Assembly (NCBI GenBank): GCA_036250195.1 | Contig: JAVHZZ010000001.1 | Coordinates: forward strand, 394,254,283 to 394,318,282 | Length of the DNA: 64,000 bases | Direction: 5' to 3' | Source of the DNA: Mixophyes australis | Taxonomy: Eukaryota; Chordata; Amphibia; Anura; Limnodynastidae | Shown here: one piece after another, positions 1 to 10,745 of the stretch | How the letters are laid out: the number at the start of each line of letters is the position of its first letter | Numbering within the stretch: the stretch's first letter is position 1 | The notes under the pieces: model-generated | What the model was told of the DNA's origin: nothing | What the model saw: only the letters and a program-made list of their open reading frames with translations | Database searches by the model: none | Position numbers and translations under genes: made by a program

Positions 1-238
1 AGATAATGAGTACAACATACGGGCAGTGATAGTAAGTTACATACTCTTTAACAGCCACAAGCTAGTAGGAAAATAGAGTAAATGGTACTATCGAGAATGA
101 ATTGAATAGAGTGATGGTTGAAACTAGATTGGTGTGGCTGGAAGCTTTGGCCACTAGTCTTCCCCACTATCAGAATCACTCCTAAGCTCGTCTCTAAAAC
201 CTGTCACCGTTTGAAACACTTTTGACTTTTCCTGAGAT

Positions 239-331
239 GAGTTTATAATGTAGAGACTGTTGAAAATCTGAGATTATAATGGAGAGACTGTTGAAAATCT
301 GAGTTTATAAAGGAGATACTGTTCAAGATCT
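239..331. repeat. 31-bp tandem repeat, 3 copies
   Basis: Three adjacent 31-bp units (239-269, 270-300, 301-331) share the pattern GAGWTTATAA..GAGA.ACTGTT. Units 1 and 2 differ at only a few positions and unit 3 is more diverged. No coding meaning seen. The flanking bases 1-238 hold no gene or repeat that I recognise. Confidence 0.85.
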
Positions 332-859
332 TGTAAAAAAGCAATTAGTGAGACAACAAAAAAGGACATTTGAAACACTGTCTCCTGATATGTTACACTA
401 ACTGTTATGACGTTGGTCTGGGAGAGTATGTTATGGACTGTAATTTCCTACGCTCAAGTTGTTTGACAGACAAGTACCAAGTGTTGATGACCAGCATCAC
501 ATCCCTAGGAGTAGAAGAAAGATACTTGTACCCATTCCACCCACTGCAGAGGAGTCAACACCCGGAGAAGGTTCAAATTGCAGCAGAGAACGACACTCGT
601 GAATCTGTGCCAGGAGACCCAAGATCGCAGTTAACAACACCTGAGCCAAGGACTTTGCAAAGACTGTTATCCAGCATGGAGCATTGGTTTTCCTGTTTTT
701 CTCTGTGCTGTGTTTCTCTCATTTTATTCTGTTTTCGGGACAGTGAATTCTTTAAATGGTGAACAAGTGATAGAGGCTGGTTCAGGTAGTGATATTGAAG
801 AGGTGGGGATGAAGTAGAAGTTGTTAGAAAAATCGATCCAGCCAATTACGCTATTCAAT

Positions 860-1320
860 TCAGGGCTAAAAAGAAACATTTGCTAGCCTGGGAGCTCGGA
901 GACAGCGTGAGGGGCTATTGTCTGAGGAGTATTGTGTCTGTAAGTACTTTGACCCCATAGTTGAAGAGAGGTGCATCCAGCGATGCCAGTCCAGTAATAA
1001 TTCGACTTGAGCGGGGTTCCATAAGAATGATTATCATTCTTGGGTGGGTAAGGTTTTAGACCAAACTGAGTGCTGGGTGTGCTCTCTTGTGCCTCAGAGA
1101 TTATATTAAGATCTCTTTCCACTAAATATTTCTGTGGTACCAGAATTATAGGGTGGGAGGCCAATAGGGTAAAGGTGATAGAGCTAGGTCCCACAGTTTG
1201 AAGGCAAGCCAATCACCGGTTCACGTCGAAGAAGCTTGAGTATTGAGAGACTGGACAGAATGAACAGACAATAGCCCACCCCACAAGTGTTGGTGAGAAA
1301 CCCGTTGATATTATTAGAGT
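860..1320 (+). pseudogene. Endogenous retrovirus env relic (surface-subunit region)
   Basis: Read in plus-strand frames with stops and frameshifts, this stretch contains a short Env-like segment with a tyrosine-histidine-serine-tryptophan run followed by a CWVC (CxxC) motif at about 1071-1082. CxxC motifs of this kind occur in the surface subunit of gamma/epsilon-type retroviral envelopes. The reading frame is broken repeatedly, so no protein can be made. An LTR-like block follows directly downstream, which is the expected env-to-3'LTR order. The 130-codon open frame at 370-762 just upstream shows no recognisable domain and is not called. The family assignment rests on motif and context only. 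Confidence 0.4.
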
Positions 1321-1424
1321 GTATTTAACTACAAAGGTTAAAGGAGATCATAAATGAGATTATGTTAACAGACATAGGATGATGTTATTGGTAAAAATAT
1401 ATTATTTAAATGGCACATTTATTT

Positions 1425-2020
1425 ATTAGTATAATGTATTAGAGATTGTTTATACATAAATGATAATATTAAAGTTATCGAAGGCTCAGGATATAGGAAA
1501 TGTATCATGTTTAGTGTCAGTTTGATCTGCATATTACCATCTGGAATCCGTTATTATCCGTGAAGTGATCGCCTCCTGCGATTGATAGATATGGAAGCTA
1601 AAGGCTTAGTGTTCAAAGTGACATTGTGTTTGGATAGCTGATAGGTTGGTGCAAACTGGTTTAGGTTAGTTCCCTAGGCACAGCATGTGCTCAGCTCTTG
1701 GGAGTGAGGTGGTCACATCTTATCAGAGGAATCCTTTGAATTAACCTGTGACCAGCAGACAACTGGAACATCATTAAGCCTGAGCCAATGAAGACCCCTA
1801 GACGTGATGCTTGTGTACATAGTGACATCATCAGTAGTTTTATTCTGTAGTGAAACTGCATATAAGTAAGCTTCTCCCCCAATCTAGATCTCTTATCCTG
1901 ACATGACTGTATCTTATCCTGGGCCCGGGTGGAGCGCTAGCGAAAATGTAATGTATTCTGTGTTTTTATACTTTCCTGCTTTATTGTAATATCAATTGTT
2001 GAAAATAGATTCCAAATCAG
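1425..2020 (+). mobile_element. LTR-like block, copy A
   Basis: This stretch aligns by eye with two other blocks in the window (18835-19440 plus 30020-30060, and 30345-31020). Shared landmarks in the same order are a GGCTCAGGATATAG..AAATGTATCAT segment, a GATCGC..CCTGC..TCG segment and, with the third copy, GAAAATGTAATGTATTC followed by TTTTATACTTTCCTG. Its position after an env relic suggests a retroviral 3' LTR. The outer edges are fuzzy and I found no clear target duplication. A non-coding repeat of another class is the alternative. Confidence 0.5.
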
Positions 2021-2690
2021 TGCCTCAGTCACTGACATATGTGCTTGTAGGACTTGCTGGTTTTTCAACATTATGTCAAATTGCACATTGTTTGCAGTAC
2101 TGTGAAGCTACAGAGAAAAGATTTTAGCACACCAATGAACTTACACTGATGACAACACCCCCCCCTTTCTCACATTGGAAACTCGTGTGACACCCACGTA
2201 AGATTAGTAAGAAATGAGGAGGAGTCTACAAGCTGCAGTGAAAGGTTATGGATTGCTATGTGGAAGGATCCAGAAATCATTGGTTGATTGGTCAAAAAGA
2301 GTTATAAAAAAAATCTATTAACTTTAAATCATTTATCTCTTGTGCATGGTGGGTGTATGTTTATTTTTGCTACTGAACCCTCATGCTCACATAACCGGGT
2401 CTGGTGCACAAAGCAGGCTCCTCTGCCGGCCCTCATCCAGGCACTGATGTGCCACAATTCTTCCAATGATGGTCGCCAGCTTGGATTCGGGTCTGTTCAT
2501 ATGCTGTCCCGTCTTTCATGATTTTCTGTATTCAGTAATTGACTAATTGATTAAAACTTTCCCTCATTCCCCAAACTATTTAAGGCACCTAGGTTGTTTA
2601 GATGGTACCAGATCTTTAAGTCCTGTATCCTGTATAGCTGCTGGAATATTTGGCTTTTTTGTATCCTGATATGCTTTGTATCCTGGTATC
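2021..2690. other. Gene-free stretch
   Basis: I see no coding region or recognisable repeat here apart from a short C-run near 2158-2166. The open frame at 2288-2521 has no recognisable domain and is treated as chance. Confidence 0.5.
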
Positions 2691-3145
2691 CTTGGAAGCC
2701 TGTATTCATGTTCATTCAGATCCTGGTATCAACATCATATGCTGCTCAGCTAATCCTGATATCCTGGTATCCTGTATCACTGTCTATTCATCAGGTCCTG
2801 GATTCCAACATCATATGCTTCTCACCTAGTCCTGGTATCCTATATCTGTGTCTATTCATCAGGTCCTGGATTCCAACATCATATGCTTCTCACCTAGTCC
2901 TGGTCTCCTGTATCTGCGTCTATTCATCAGGTCCTGGAATCCAGCATCATATGCGTCCCACCTAGTCCTGGTATCCTGTATCTGTGTATATGCATCAGGT
3001 CCTGGAATCCAGCATCATATGCTTCCCACCTAATACTGGTATCCTGTATCCAGGTACATTCCTCAGATACTGGTATCAGTGTCATATGCTTCTCAGCTAA
3101 TCCTGGTATTCTGCATCCATGTCTATTCTACTGATCCTTGTATCC
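2690..3145. repeat. 68-bp minisatellite
   Basis: About six to seven tandem units of about 68 bp carry the landmarks TCCTGGTATCCTGTATC, CTATTCATCAGGTCCTGG and AACATCATATGCTTC. The central units (about 2770-3030) are closest to each other and the outer ones are diverged or shortened. The apparent open frames at 2594-2965 and 2848-3033 are by-products of the repeat and have repetitive translations. Confidence 0.9.
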
Positions 3146-4014
3146 AGTACTGATAGCCTCTATACTTATCCTAGTAACCTATTATCCAATATTAATTTAT
3201 ACTCTGAATTATCTGTGTTGGCTGTACATCTTCTCCTGTCAGTCTCGTCTAGAACCGTGACCTGCTGGGTAAAGCAGCGAAGCCCACATCTCATGCAGGG
3301 GTCCCTTGCAATCCATAGGATTATCAATGAACTCACCCTACTTAGAGAAAAATCATCTATAAGGACTTTGGTATCTTTGTAATGTAAAGTAAGCTTATCA
3401 AATCTTGTTTGCTGATGAGCCTGGTTATTAAAGCAGTCCAAGTGCATAGTAGGGATTTAGAAAAAAACAGAACTGTAATATAATATGTGATCAATAGGAG
3501 CACTATGTTTGCTTAGATCATGTTGCATGATATGCATACTGTACCTGCCGAAATGTTTATTTATCGAGTCACTATGTCAACAGCGTAGCGCAGCCTACAC
3601 TTTGTGCTGAATGCTGCCAAGAGGTTTAGAAAAATAATATTGAACAAATGCATGAAAGCACTCCAAAGAAATCATCACGTTCTTGTAAGATCTCAAATTT
3701 TTTAATACCCCATTATACTGTAAATGCTTCTTACTGTAACCCCCTTCCAGATTTATTTCAATTCAGTGGTGATTCCGTGAACAAAGTGCCTCTTCTGAGT
3801 CAACACAACTAGAACTTACTTGGACCTTCAACCTTACTAACAACAGAAATATATATATATATATTGCAAAAAAACAAGATACAACAAATGGCGCTTTGTA
3901 ACAAATCACCAATAGTCCAGCAGACAAAAAGTCTATATTCTTCTCAATAAACACTCCCCATGTGCGGGTGGCCGCCAATCTTCCTTAACCAAGCGGTGTA
4001 GCATGGAAACAACC
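3146..4014. other. Gene-free stretch
   Basis: Contains no recognisable gene. A short (TA)n run lies at about 3849-3864. The overlapping open frames at 3119-3447 on both strands have no recognisable domains. Confidence 0.5.
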
Positions 4015-5003
4015 TATAGAAGAAAAATGGAGGAAGAGGCGCACAATAGTGTAGTATGTTGGTAAAATGTTGGGATCACACAGAAACCCACAATAGGACC
4101 GGGAACACCAGTGGAGAAGAAACCAGCAAATGAATGCTGTAATCAAACACCCAATGTAGAGATACAAGTTACAACTTGTTCTCAAATAAAGGTGGCTATG
4201 TTCACAGTATTTCCATATAATATATGTGAAAACACCCAGGACACATTTATGTAGATATATGCGTACCAGATAGCGAAACTTTATAGTTTGTTGATGTAGA
4301 TATCCTGCAGCTCATCAGAAACAGGTTACATGACTGGATGCACAGCTGTCAGCCTCAGAAATAGGGCACACAAGGGACCATAGATGTAATATCAAAATAG
4401 TACACTTTAATAATAAAAATGTAGTAACTTACAATTCAAGTAACAAACACAGGGATCAACTCCCAATGCAGTGTAATGGCAGTATCAGCTTCTCAACGCG
4501 TTTCGTCTGTCTCCACAGACTTCATCAGGAGAAAAAAGGACAGTCCTTTTACACTGCATTGGGAGTTGATCCCTGTGTTTGTTACTTGAATTGTAAGTTA
4601 CTACATTTTTATTATTAAAGTGTACTATTTTGATATTACATCTATGGTCCCTTGTGTGCCCTATTTCTGAGGCTGACAGCTGTGCATCCAGTCATGTAAC
4701 CTGTTTCTGATGAGCTGCAGGATATCTACATCAACAAACTATAAAGTTTCGCTATCTGGTACGCATATATCTACATAAATGTGTCCTGGGTGTTTTCACA
4801 TATATTATATGGAAATACTGTGAACATAGCCACCTTTATTTGAGAACAAGTTGTAACTTGTATCTCTACATTGGGTGTTTGATTACAGCATTCATTTGCT
4901 GGTTTCTTCTCCACTGGTGTTCCCGGTCCTATTGTGGGTTTCTGTGTGATCCCAACATTTTACCAACATACTACACTATTGTGCGCCTCTTCCTCCATTT
5001 TTC

Positions 5004-5010
<7 letters not shown>
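4015..5010. repeat. 462-bp inverted repeat with 72-bp spacer
   Basis: Arm 1 (4015-4476) and arm 2 (4549-5010) are both 462 bp. Arm 2 reads as the exact reverse complement of arm 1 everywhere I compared them. The spacer is 4477-4548. The same 57-codon peptide beginning MRTSCNLYLY is therefore open on the minus strand of arm 1 and the plus strand of arm 2. Arm 2 runs directly into a (TA)n tract. The arms contain no protein domain I recognise. The spacer carries a hammerhead-like motif, so the structure may be an inverted pair of Penelope-like terminal repeats. A recent foldback duplication or an assembly artefact could also explain it. Confidence 0.93.
4490..4533 (-). ncRNA. Hammerhead-ribozyme-like motif in palindrome spacer
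   Basis: On the minus strand the order is: stem I 5' strand TTCTC, core CTGATGA (4522-4528), an extra A, a 6-bp stem II GTCTGT/ACAGAC with loop GGAG, core GAAA, then CGCGTT and the stem I 3' strand GAGAA. This matches the hammerhead order stem I, CUGAUGA, stem II, GAAA. Stem III would be at most one or two base pairs. Hammerheads with a minimal stem III are known from Penelope-like retroelements, including those of amphibians. Caveats: the extra A before stem II departs from the strict core, and the cleavage triplet would be GTT. Activity is not shown by sequence alone. Confidence 0.55.

Positions 5011-5097
<87 letters not shown>
5007..5097. repeat. (TA)n microsatellite
   Basis: A nearly pure TA tract with one AAA interruption at about 5063, lying between the inverted repeat and the Tc1 relic. 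Confidence 0.97.
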
Positions 5098-5098
<1 letters not shown>

Positions 5099-5129
5099 TG
5101 TTCATATATTTTATAGTGCTCGTTAATGT

Positions 5130-5640
5130 AAATTCCTAGTCAACCAATCATGTGGCAGCAGCTCAAAGCATAAGAGCATGCAGACAGGGTCAAGAGATGC
5201 AGTTGTTGTTCAAACCAAACACCATAATGGGGAATTATTGAATGCAAAAGCCTACTTGAGTATTGTTGTTGACCATGTGCATCTGTTAATGAACGTAGTC
5301 TACTAGTCTACCCTTCTTCTAATGGCTACTTCCAGAAGGATAACGCAACATGTCACAAAGCACACGTTATCTCAAGCTGGTTCCATGAAGATGACAGTGT
5401 ACTCCAAAAGCCTCCTCAGTCATCAGATCTGTATCCAATAGAGCACCTTTGTGATGGAGTGGAACTGGAGATTGGCTGCCTATTCATGCTGCCAACAAAT
5501 GTGCAGTGGCTGCGTGATGCTATCGTGTTCACATGGAGTAGAATCTCTAAGGAAAGTTTCCAGCACCTTGTTGAATCCATGTGTAACTTAGTTTGCTACT
5601 GGAGAATTCCTGAAAGATGGCAAGCTAGCTAAAATTACAG
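5130..5640 (+). pseudogene. Internally deleted Tc1/mariner transposon relic
   Basis: From about 5330 the plus strand reads as the C-terminal half of a Tc1-type DDE transposase. A degraded FQKDNATCHKAH segment carries the second catalytic aspartate. It is followed by SDLYPIEHLCD with the third catalytic acidic residue, and then SKESFQHLVESM. Bases 5130-5215 resemble the 5' untranslated end of the same type of element. The sequence jumps from that 5' end straight to the C-terminal third, so the DNA-binding domain and first catalytic aspartate are missing. Frameshifts and stops make it non-coding. The element lies next to a TA tract, consistent with TA target choice. Confidence 0.8.
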
Positions 5641-7690
5641 TTCCCTCCAACCCTTGTTGCAGGAGAGTAAAAAAGAGGAACTGTGTCACCTAAGGAGCAG
5701 GGCTGATCAAATGTGCAGAGAGGGTGGAGAAAGCAGAAAAAGAATGGCAGATATTTTGGAGCGCAGAGTCAAGGAGGTACGGGAGAGAGGTTGTCCCAGT
5801 GAGAAGGGCACAGTGTGGCCAGTGATTGTGACTTAGTTGGGAAAACCTGAGATAATCACTAACCCAAGTGCTGGCAATAAGGAGAGAATTGCAAAGCTGA
5901 CTTGGAGGGGAGAAATGTCAGTTGCAGATCAACCAAATAACGTGAATTGTATCCTGGCTGAGAGTGGTACCCAGGGGATCAGATCTGTTGGAGACAGAGA
6001 GATGCTGGAAGGAGTCCTGAGAGCTGTGATGCCCTTGATGAGCCCTTCTGAGTTCCCTGTGACAGGTTAGTGAATTGAGCATTACCAGTGAACCCCTGGG
6101 ATGAGTGGCAGAGGTCTGCAAGCAATAAGAGGCAGGAATGAATACAAGTGGCCATTAGTGTCATCTGGAGTTTGAGCTGCTAGAGTCAGATAAGTGGTTG
6201 AAAGAGTAATATAGCCCGTTTAAAAGTACAGACAGCTGTCTTTAATACACACGTTTATTGCATACATTCTTTCGCACGCATTATCAAGTTATACCTCAAA
6301 TTACTGAGTCATTTATGCTGCAAATCTTTTCTACTAGAGGTCTTCTCTACTATAGGATATAAGTGCTTCTTTGATATCTAGAGGACTGAGCTTATAACAG
6401 TATGAGAGAAAGATACATATATTTACATCTTTTTTGGACATTACTTTTTGCAATTACAAGCAACAAGCTTTAATTAACCCAGGTTATCATCTGTATGTGC
6501 ACCACCATTATTAACATTTACCTGGCCAGGGTTTAAATCATATTGTCATTTCTATTGTTAGGTGTGAAAGGCTGCCTACATGCCTGACTGAGTTGGAGTG
6601 AAAAGGTGATGTTACACATGATCACAGCAATAAGAGATGCATTTTTGGATCAATTTATGATCCTATTCATGCCAAACAGCCCCTCCAATATGAGACTGTC
6701 CGATGACGAGAATTCCATTGAGAAAGCATGAGTCATTCATTTCCCTGCTGACCTAACTGAGCACGCACCAATAATTTGACAGGGGTAGAGATCCAAAAAT
6801 ATCCCTCTACCCATCGCATTTGTATTATAGTGCCCATAGACTTCAGCTGATAATGCCATCTTGTTGTTAGAAAATGACTACAAGCTCTGAAAAGCTTTGG
6901 TAAATTCTCTCCACTTCGCAGTTACCATAGAAATTTATGGGGACTGTGGTACAGCGTGTTAGTTTGGTTAAAGTAGGAGAAATCTTCCATATCTCCTGCT
7001 TTAGCCTATTGGTAAATAGCTCTGAGCCTAATATTTGCTTTAATCATTTAAGGCAAATAAATAATTGATAAATAGGCCCCTTAGAATTTAAATTAAATGG
7101 CTACTAAGGTATGAAATAGGGTTTGTGTACTTTTAAAGTCTAAGCAAAAGTCAGGACAATGCTGTAAGACTAGCAGCTGTGTGGTTGTCTGATAAGCACA
7201 ATTTGCAGGCATGTGTTCTTTGGCTGACCAGCTTTTCAATATTTCTGATTGATTTTGATCAGGTTAACTGATACGGGACAGGCTTTATAGTCTTCCAGTA
7301 CAGAGAAACGGAATTTGAGCTAGTGTTAAATGTTGTATAAAGAAAATGACTGAGTAATAAACTTTATATTGTTGAAAATCTTTGATGCTGGCTTGTGCAT
7401 ATGTTCTGTTAGATCCTAGCGTACCAACATTTATTATATGCAAAGTTATATTCCCTTCATAACAGCCATTGGTAGAATGTTACAAGGCCCATCTTTATTG
7501 CTGGACTACAGACCTGTAATGAGGCAGTTAACACATTTTATGATGGCTGTAAAATGTGGATAAAGCAATACATCTCTATAGAATTACTTGTTACAGAGAG
7601 AGCTCATATCTGCTCACCATCTGGCATGACAAGGCTGACCCTACATTTCCAGAGCAGCAAAAAGCTGTGTACCCGTGATGTAAATGATGT
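5641..7690. other. Gene-free stretch
   Basis: Short open frames at 5654-6070 have no recognisable domains. At about 7340-7375 a TATAAA and an AATAAA lie close together, reminiscent of an LTR core, but without repeat support. No other structure seen. Confidence 0.4.
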
Positions 7691-7697
7691 ATTATGT

Positions 7698-7699
<2 letters not shown>

Positions 7700-7742
<43 letters not shown>

Positions 7743-7748
7743 TATATT
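7700..7748. repeat. (TA)n microsatellite
   Basis: Simple TA repeat with one AA interruption. Confidence 0.95.
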
Positions 7749-8287
7749 TCTATCTCAGTGAAATATTGCAAATGTTCACTTTCATCTGAAGATATCTGGG
7801 ATGAAGATTACAATGTAAAGCCCTTATGGGTAGGCAAAGATATAAATAGACACCAGTAAATTACTCATTGGAGTTTGTTGAGTCACTAATTATTGCTGTA
7901 CAGACATTCCTCTATTAATTGGGAAATACAACAAATCAAACTGGGTTCCTCATTATAGGTGGTTTTACCTCCCCAGATATGAAACGAGACACTGAGATTA
8001 ATGGCTTTGGCCAGGGGAGCATATTAAAAGACAACTAACTGTTTTTCTGAAGTAATATAATAACTATCCAGAAATGAAACACTGTTGGACCTAGTACTAT
8101 ATAACAAAACTTATATTATTTAAAACATACAGGCAAGGGGCCATTTGACTTAATAAAACATTTTGTAAGAATCTTTTGCATTATGCTAGACATGATCTGA
8201 CAAATCACATGTACTGCTTATACTCCAATAATTTGAACACCACAGTAGGATATGCAATGGGCTTCATGTACAAAGTACATGTACACA

Positions 8288-8900
8288 GGGCTTAATTCAT
8301 CAAGGTGTGCACACTGAGCGCAAAGATAAGTCGGCTCCAAGCACTCCAGAATTAAACAAGGACTAAATCTGAGGATACGTAAGATATGTACCTTGATCAA
8401 TTTGGGTGTTGGTCTACTGTGCTCTACTACACAAGACACTGCAGAATACGTCTAATACCTGTATGGTGATTTAAAAAAAAAAAAAATCCCCATGAAATAC
8501 ATTTATTAGGATGATCTTAATTTTTACTGAATATACAATACATTTTTACAGTTGCTCCTGAATTACATGTTAAAGCATGACTAAGAGAACATCATCACTA
8601 CTGATCGGAACTTTGACTAGACCTGTAGCTGGAGTAAGAGATACAACAGAAAAACAAGTAACTTTGCAATGCCCAGTGCTTGATTTGGACGTGGCTGCGT
8701 GCGCTTGGGTTTGGCCCGTCCTTACTGTTAATTGACTGCGGTCGAACGTCCCTTTGTCACCCCTTTCACTCCCTGGAATCATAGGCTGTATTAAGTGTCC
8801 TTTGCGTATGAAGACGAAGTGGACCGTGCTGCGTTTACTGGCATAGGTCCCGGTTCTGGGCATGCGCATGGTGCTTCTCCAGATATGATGAATCAGGCCC
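8288..8900. mobile_element. Non-autonomous TIR element, 613 bp
   Basis: The left end GGGCTTAATTCATC is matched in inverse by the right end GATGAATCAGGCCC. Both sides are flanked by ACA (8285-8287 and 8901-8903), a possible 3-bp target duplication. No transposase is encoded. The GGGC start and 3-bp duplication suggest a PIF/Harbinger-type derivative. The TIR resembles that of the MITE at 38451-38771. The open frames inside (8570-8902 minus, 8795-9085 plus) show no domain. Confidence 0.55.
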
Positions 8901-9309
8901 ACAATACTTTTCTATTTGCACAAATGTCTTGTGCATATGTAGTTGCAGGCATACATTCGGTTTTGAAAACTGCCTCCAGAAAAGTTCTTTGTACCTACTG
9001 TTGTGCGATTGTAGGTTTGGCAAGAAAAGCACATGGTAGAAAATGTAAAAATGTTACTTCAAAGTTCAGTCTGCTGCCAATTTAGGGCCACACTCTTCAT
9101 TAATTTTACGTTTTTGTTTTTATAAAATGCAAATGTCATTCATTTTATACCAGGGCTGCTTGCAGGTATGGAGACCTAATAATTAAACATAGGCGTTATG
9201 ATTTAAAGTTGGCGCTTGCTTGGGTTAGGATGCTTAGAGTGTTCGCTCATTGCTAGCTTTCCATATTTCATGTACCTATTCTTTTTTCCAAACAAGCCCC
9301 CACAATACC

Positions 9310-10745
9310 AATTAAAGTAAGAATGCATTAAAAAATAGAAGTATTATTAGTTTATTTTTATCAATGAAAAAAATGCAAAGTGAATGAACAGAAGAGATAT
9401 CTAAATCAATGCTTTCATAAATAGCAGTGTTAATAGTTTATCTTTATCAATTAACAAAATGCAAAGTGAATGAACAGAAGATAAATCTAAATCAAATCAA
9501 TATTTGGTGTGACCACCCTTTGCCTTCAAACCAGCATCAATTCTTCAAGGTACACTTGCACGCAGTTTTTGAAGGAACTTGGCAGAGAGTTGTTCCAAAT
9601 GTCTTGGAGAACTAACCACAGATCTTCTGTGGATGTAGGCTTGCTCACATCCTTCTGTCTCTTCACATAATCCCAGACAGACTTGATGATGTTAAGACCA
9701 GGGCTCTGTGGAGGCCATATCATCACTTCGAGGACTCCTTGTTCTTCTTTACGATGAAGATATTTCTTAAAGACATTGGCAGTATGTTTGGGGTGGGTGT
9801 CCTGCAGCAGAATAAAGTTGGAGCCAACCAGATGGCTCCCTGATGGTATTGTATGATGGATAAGTACTTGCCTGTATTTCTCAGCGCTGAGTACACCATT
9901 AATCCTGACCAAATCCCCAACTCCATTTGATGAAATGCAGCCAGCCCCAAACTTGCAAGGAACCTCCACCATGCTTCACTGTTGCCTGCAGACACTCATT
10001 ATTGAACCGCTCTCCAGCCCTTTGGCGAACAAACTGCCTTCTGTTACAGACAAATATTTAAAATTTTGACTCCTCAGTCCAGAGCATCTGCTGTCATTTT
10101 TCTGCATTCCACTTCGAATATATCATTTTTTGGCCACAATTATACAATGAAGACCACTTTTGGCCAGACTTCTCCGAACAGTAGATGGCTGTACCTGGGT
10201 CCCACTTTTTATTCCAGTTCTGAGCTGATGGCACTGTTGGACATCTTCCGATTTTGAAGGGAAGCAAGCATGATGTGTCTTTCATCTGATGCACTAAGTT
10301 TCCTTGCCTGGCCACTGCATCTATGGTCCTCAGTGTTGCCTGTTTCTTTTTGCTTCTTCAAAAGAGCTTGAACAGCACATCTTGAAACCCCAGTCTGCAT
10401 TGAAATCTTTGCCTGGGAGAGACCTTACTGATGCATTATAACTACTTGCGTCTTGTTGCTGTGCTACGTCTTGCCATGGTGTATGACCTGTGACATGAAA
10501 CTGTCTTCCACAACTTTGCAGCAGAGTTTGGCTGTTCCTCACAATTGTTTCTGTTTCAGTTAATGACTGTGTTTTAAGCAACGTATGAAAATGATGATCA
10601 TTATCACCTGTTTTTTATGATTGGTTAATCATACACCTGATACTACAAAATTCCTGACTTCAAATGTACCTAGAAGACTTGATGCTGCTTTGAAGGCAAA
10701 GGGTGGTCATACCAAATATTGATTTGAGTTATATTTCTTTTCTAT
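9310..10745 (-). pseudogene. Decayed Tc1-like transposon
   Basis: The element lies on the minus strand. The N-terminal helix-turn-helix region is readable around 10400-10209 (VSRCAVQALLKK and SDERHIMLASL). The C-terminal catalytic region is readable at 9972-9526 (LQDTHPKHTA, then WPPQSPGLNIIKSVWD). Both catalytic-core segments are eroded: the expected asparagine after LQD is T and the final acidic residue is K. The frame is split over several shifts, so the protein is dead. Inner inverted ends AATATTTGGTGTGACCACCC (about 9500) and its complement near 10700-10725 mark the TIRs. The right end abuts an (ATT)n tract belonging to an L2 tail. Confidence 0.88.
9331..9500. repeat. Partial tandem duplication of the Tc1 end
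   Basis: Two near-identical about 85-bp segments (about 9331-9412 and 9413-9497) share TTATCAAT, AAAATGCAAAGTGAATGAAC and AGAAGA..AAATCTAAATCAA. Only one is needed for a normal Tc1 end, so the terminal region has been duplicated in tandem. Confidence 0.75.

Noticed and set aside
370..762. 130-codon open frame near the left edge
   Set aside because: No domain recognised; the overlapping env relic does not use this frame.
4840..5139. 99-codon frame with the same N-terminus as a minus-strand frame at 3985-4185
   Set aside because: The identity comes from the inverted repeat, not from two conserved genes, and the tail is a translated TA tract.
7280..7440. TATAAA and AATAAA spaced like an LTR core
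   Set aside because: No second copy, target duplication or neighbouring retroviral sequence supports an LTR here.
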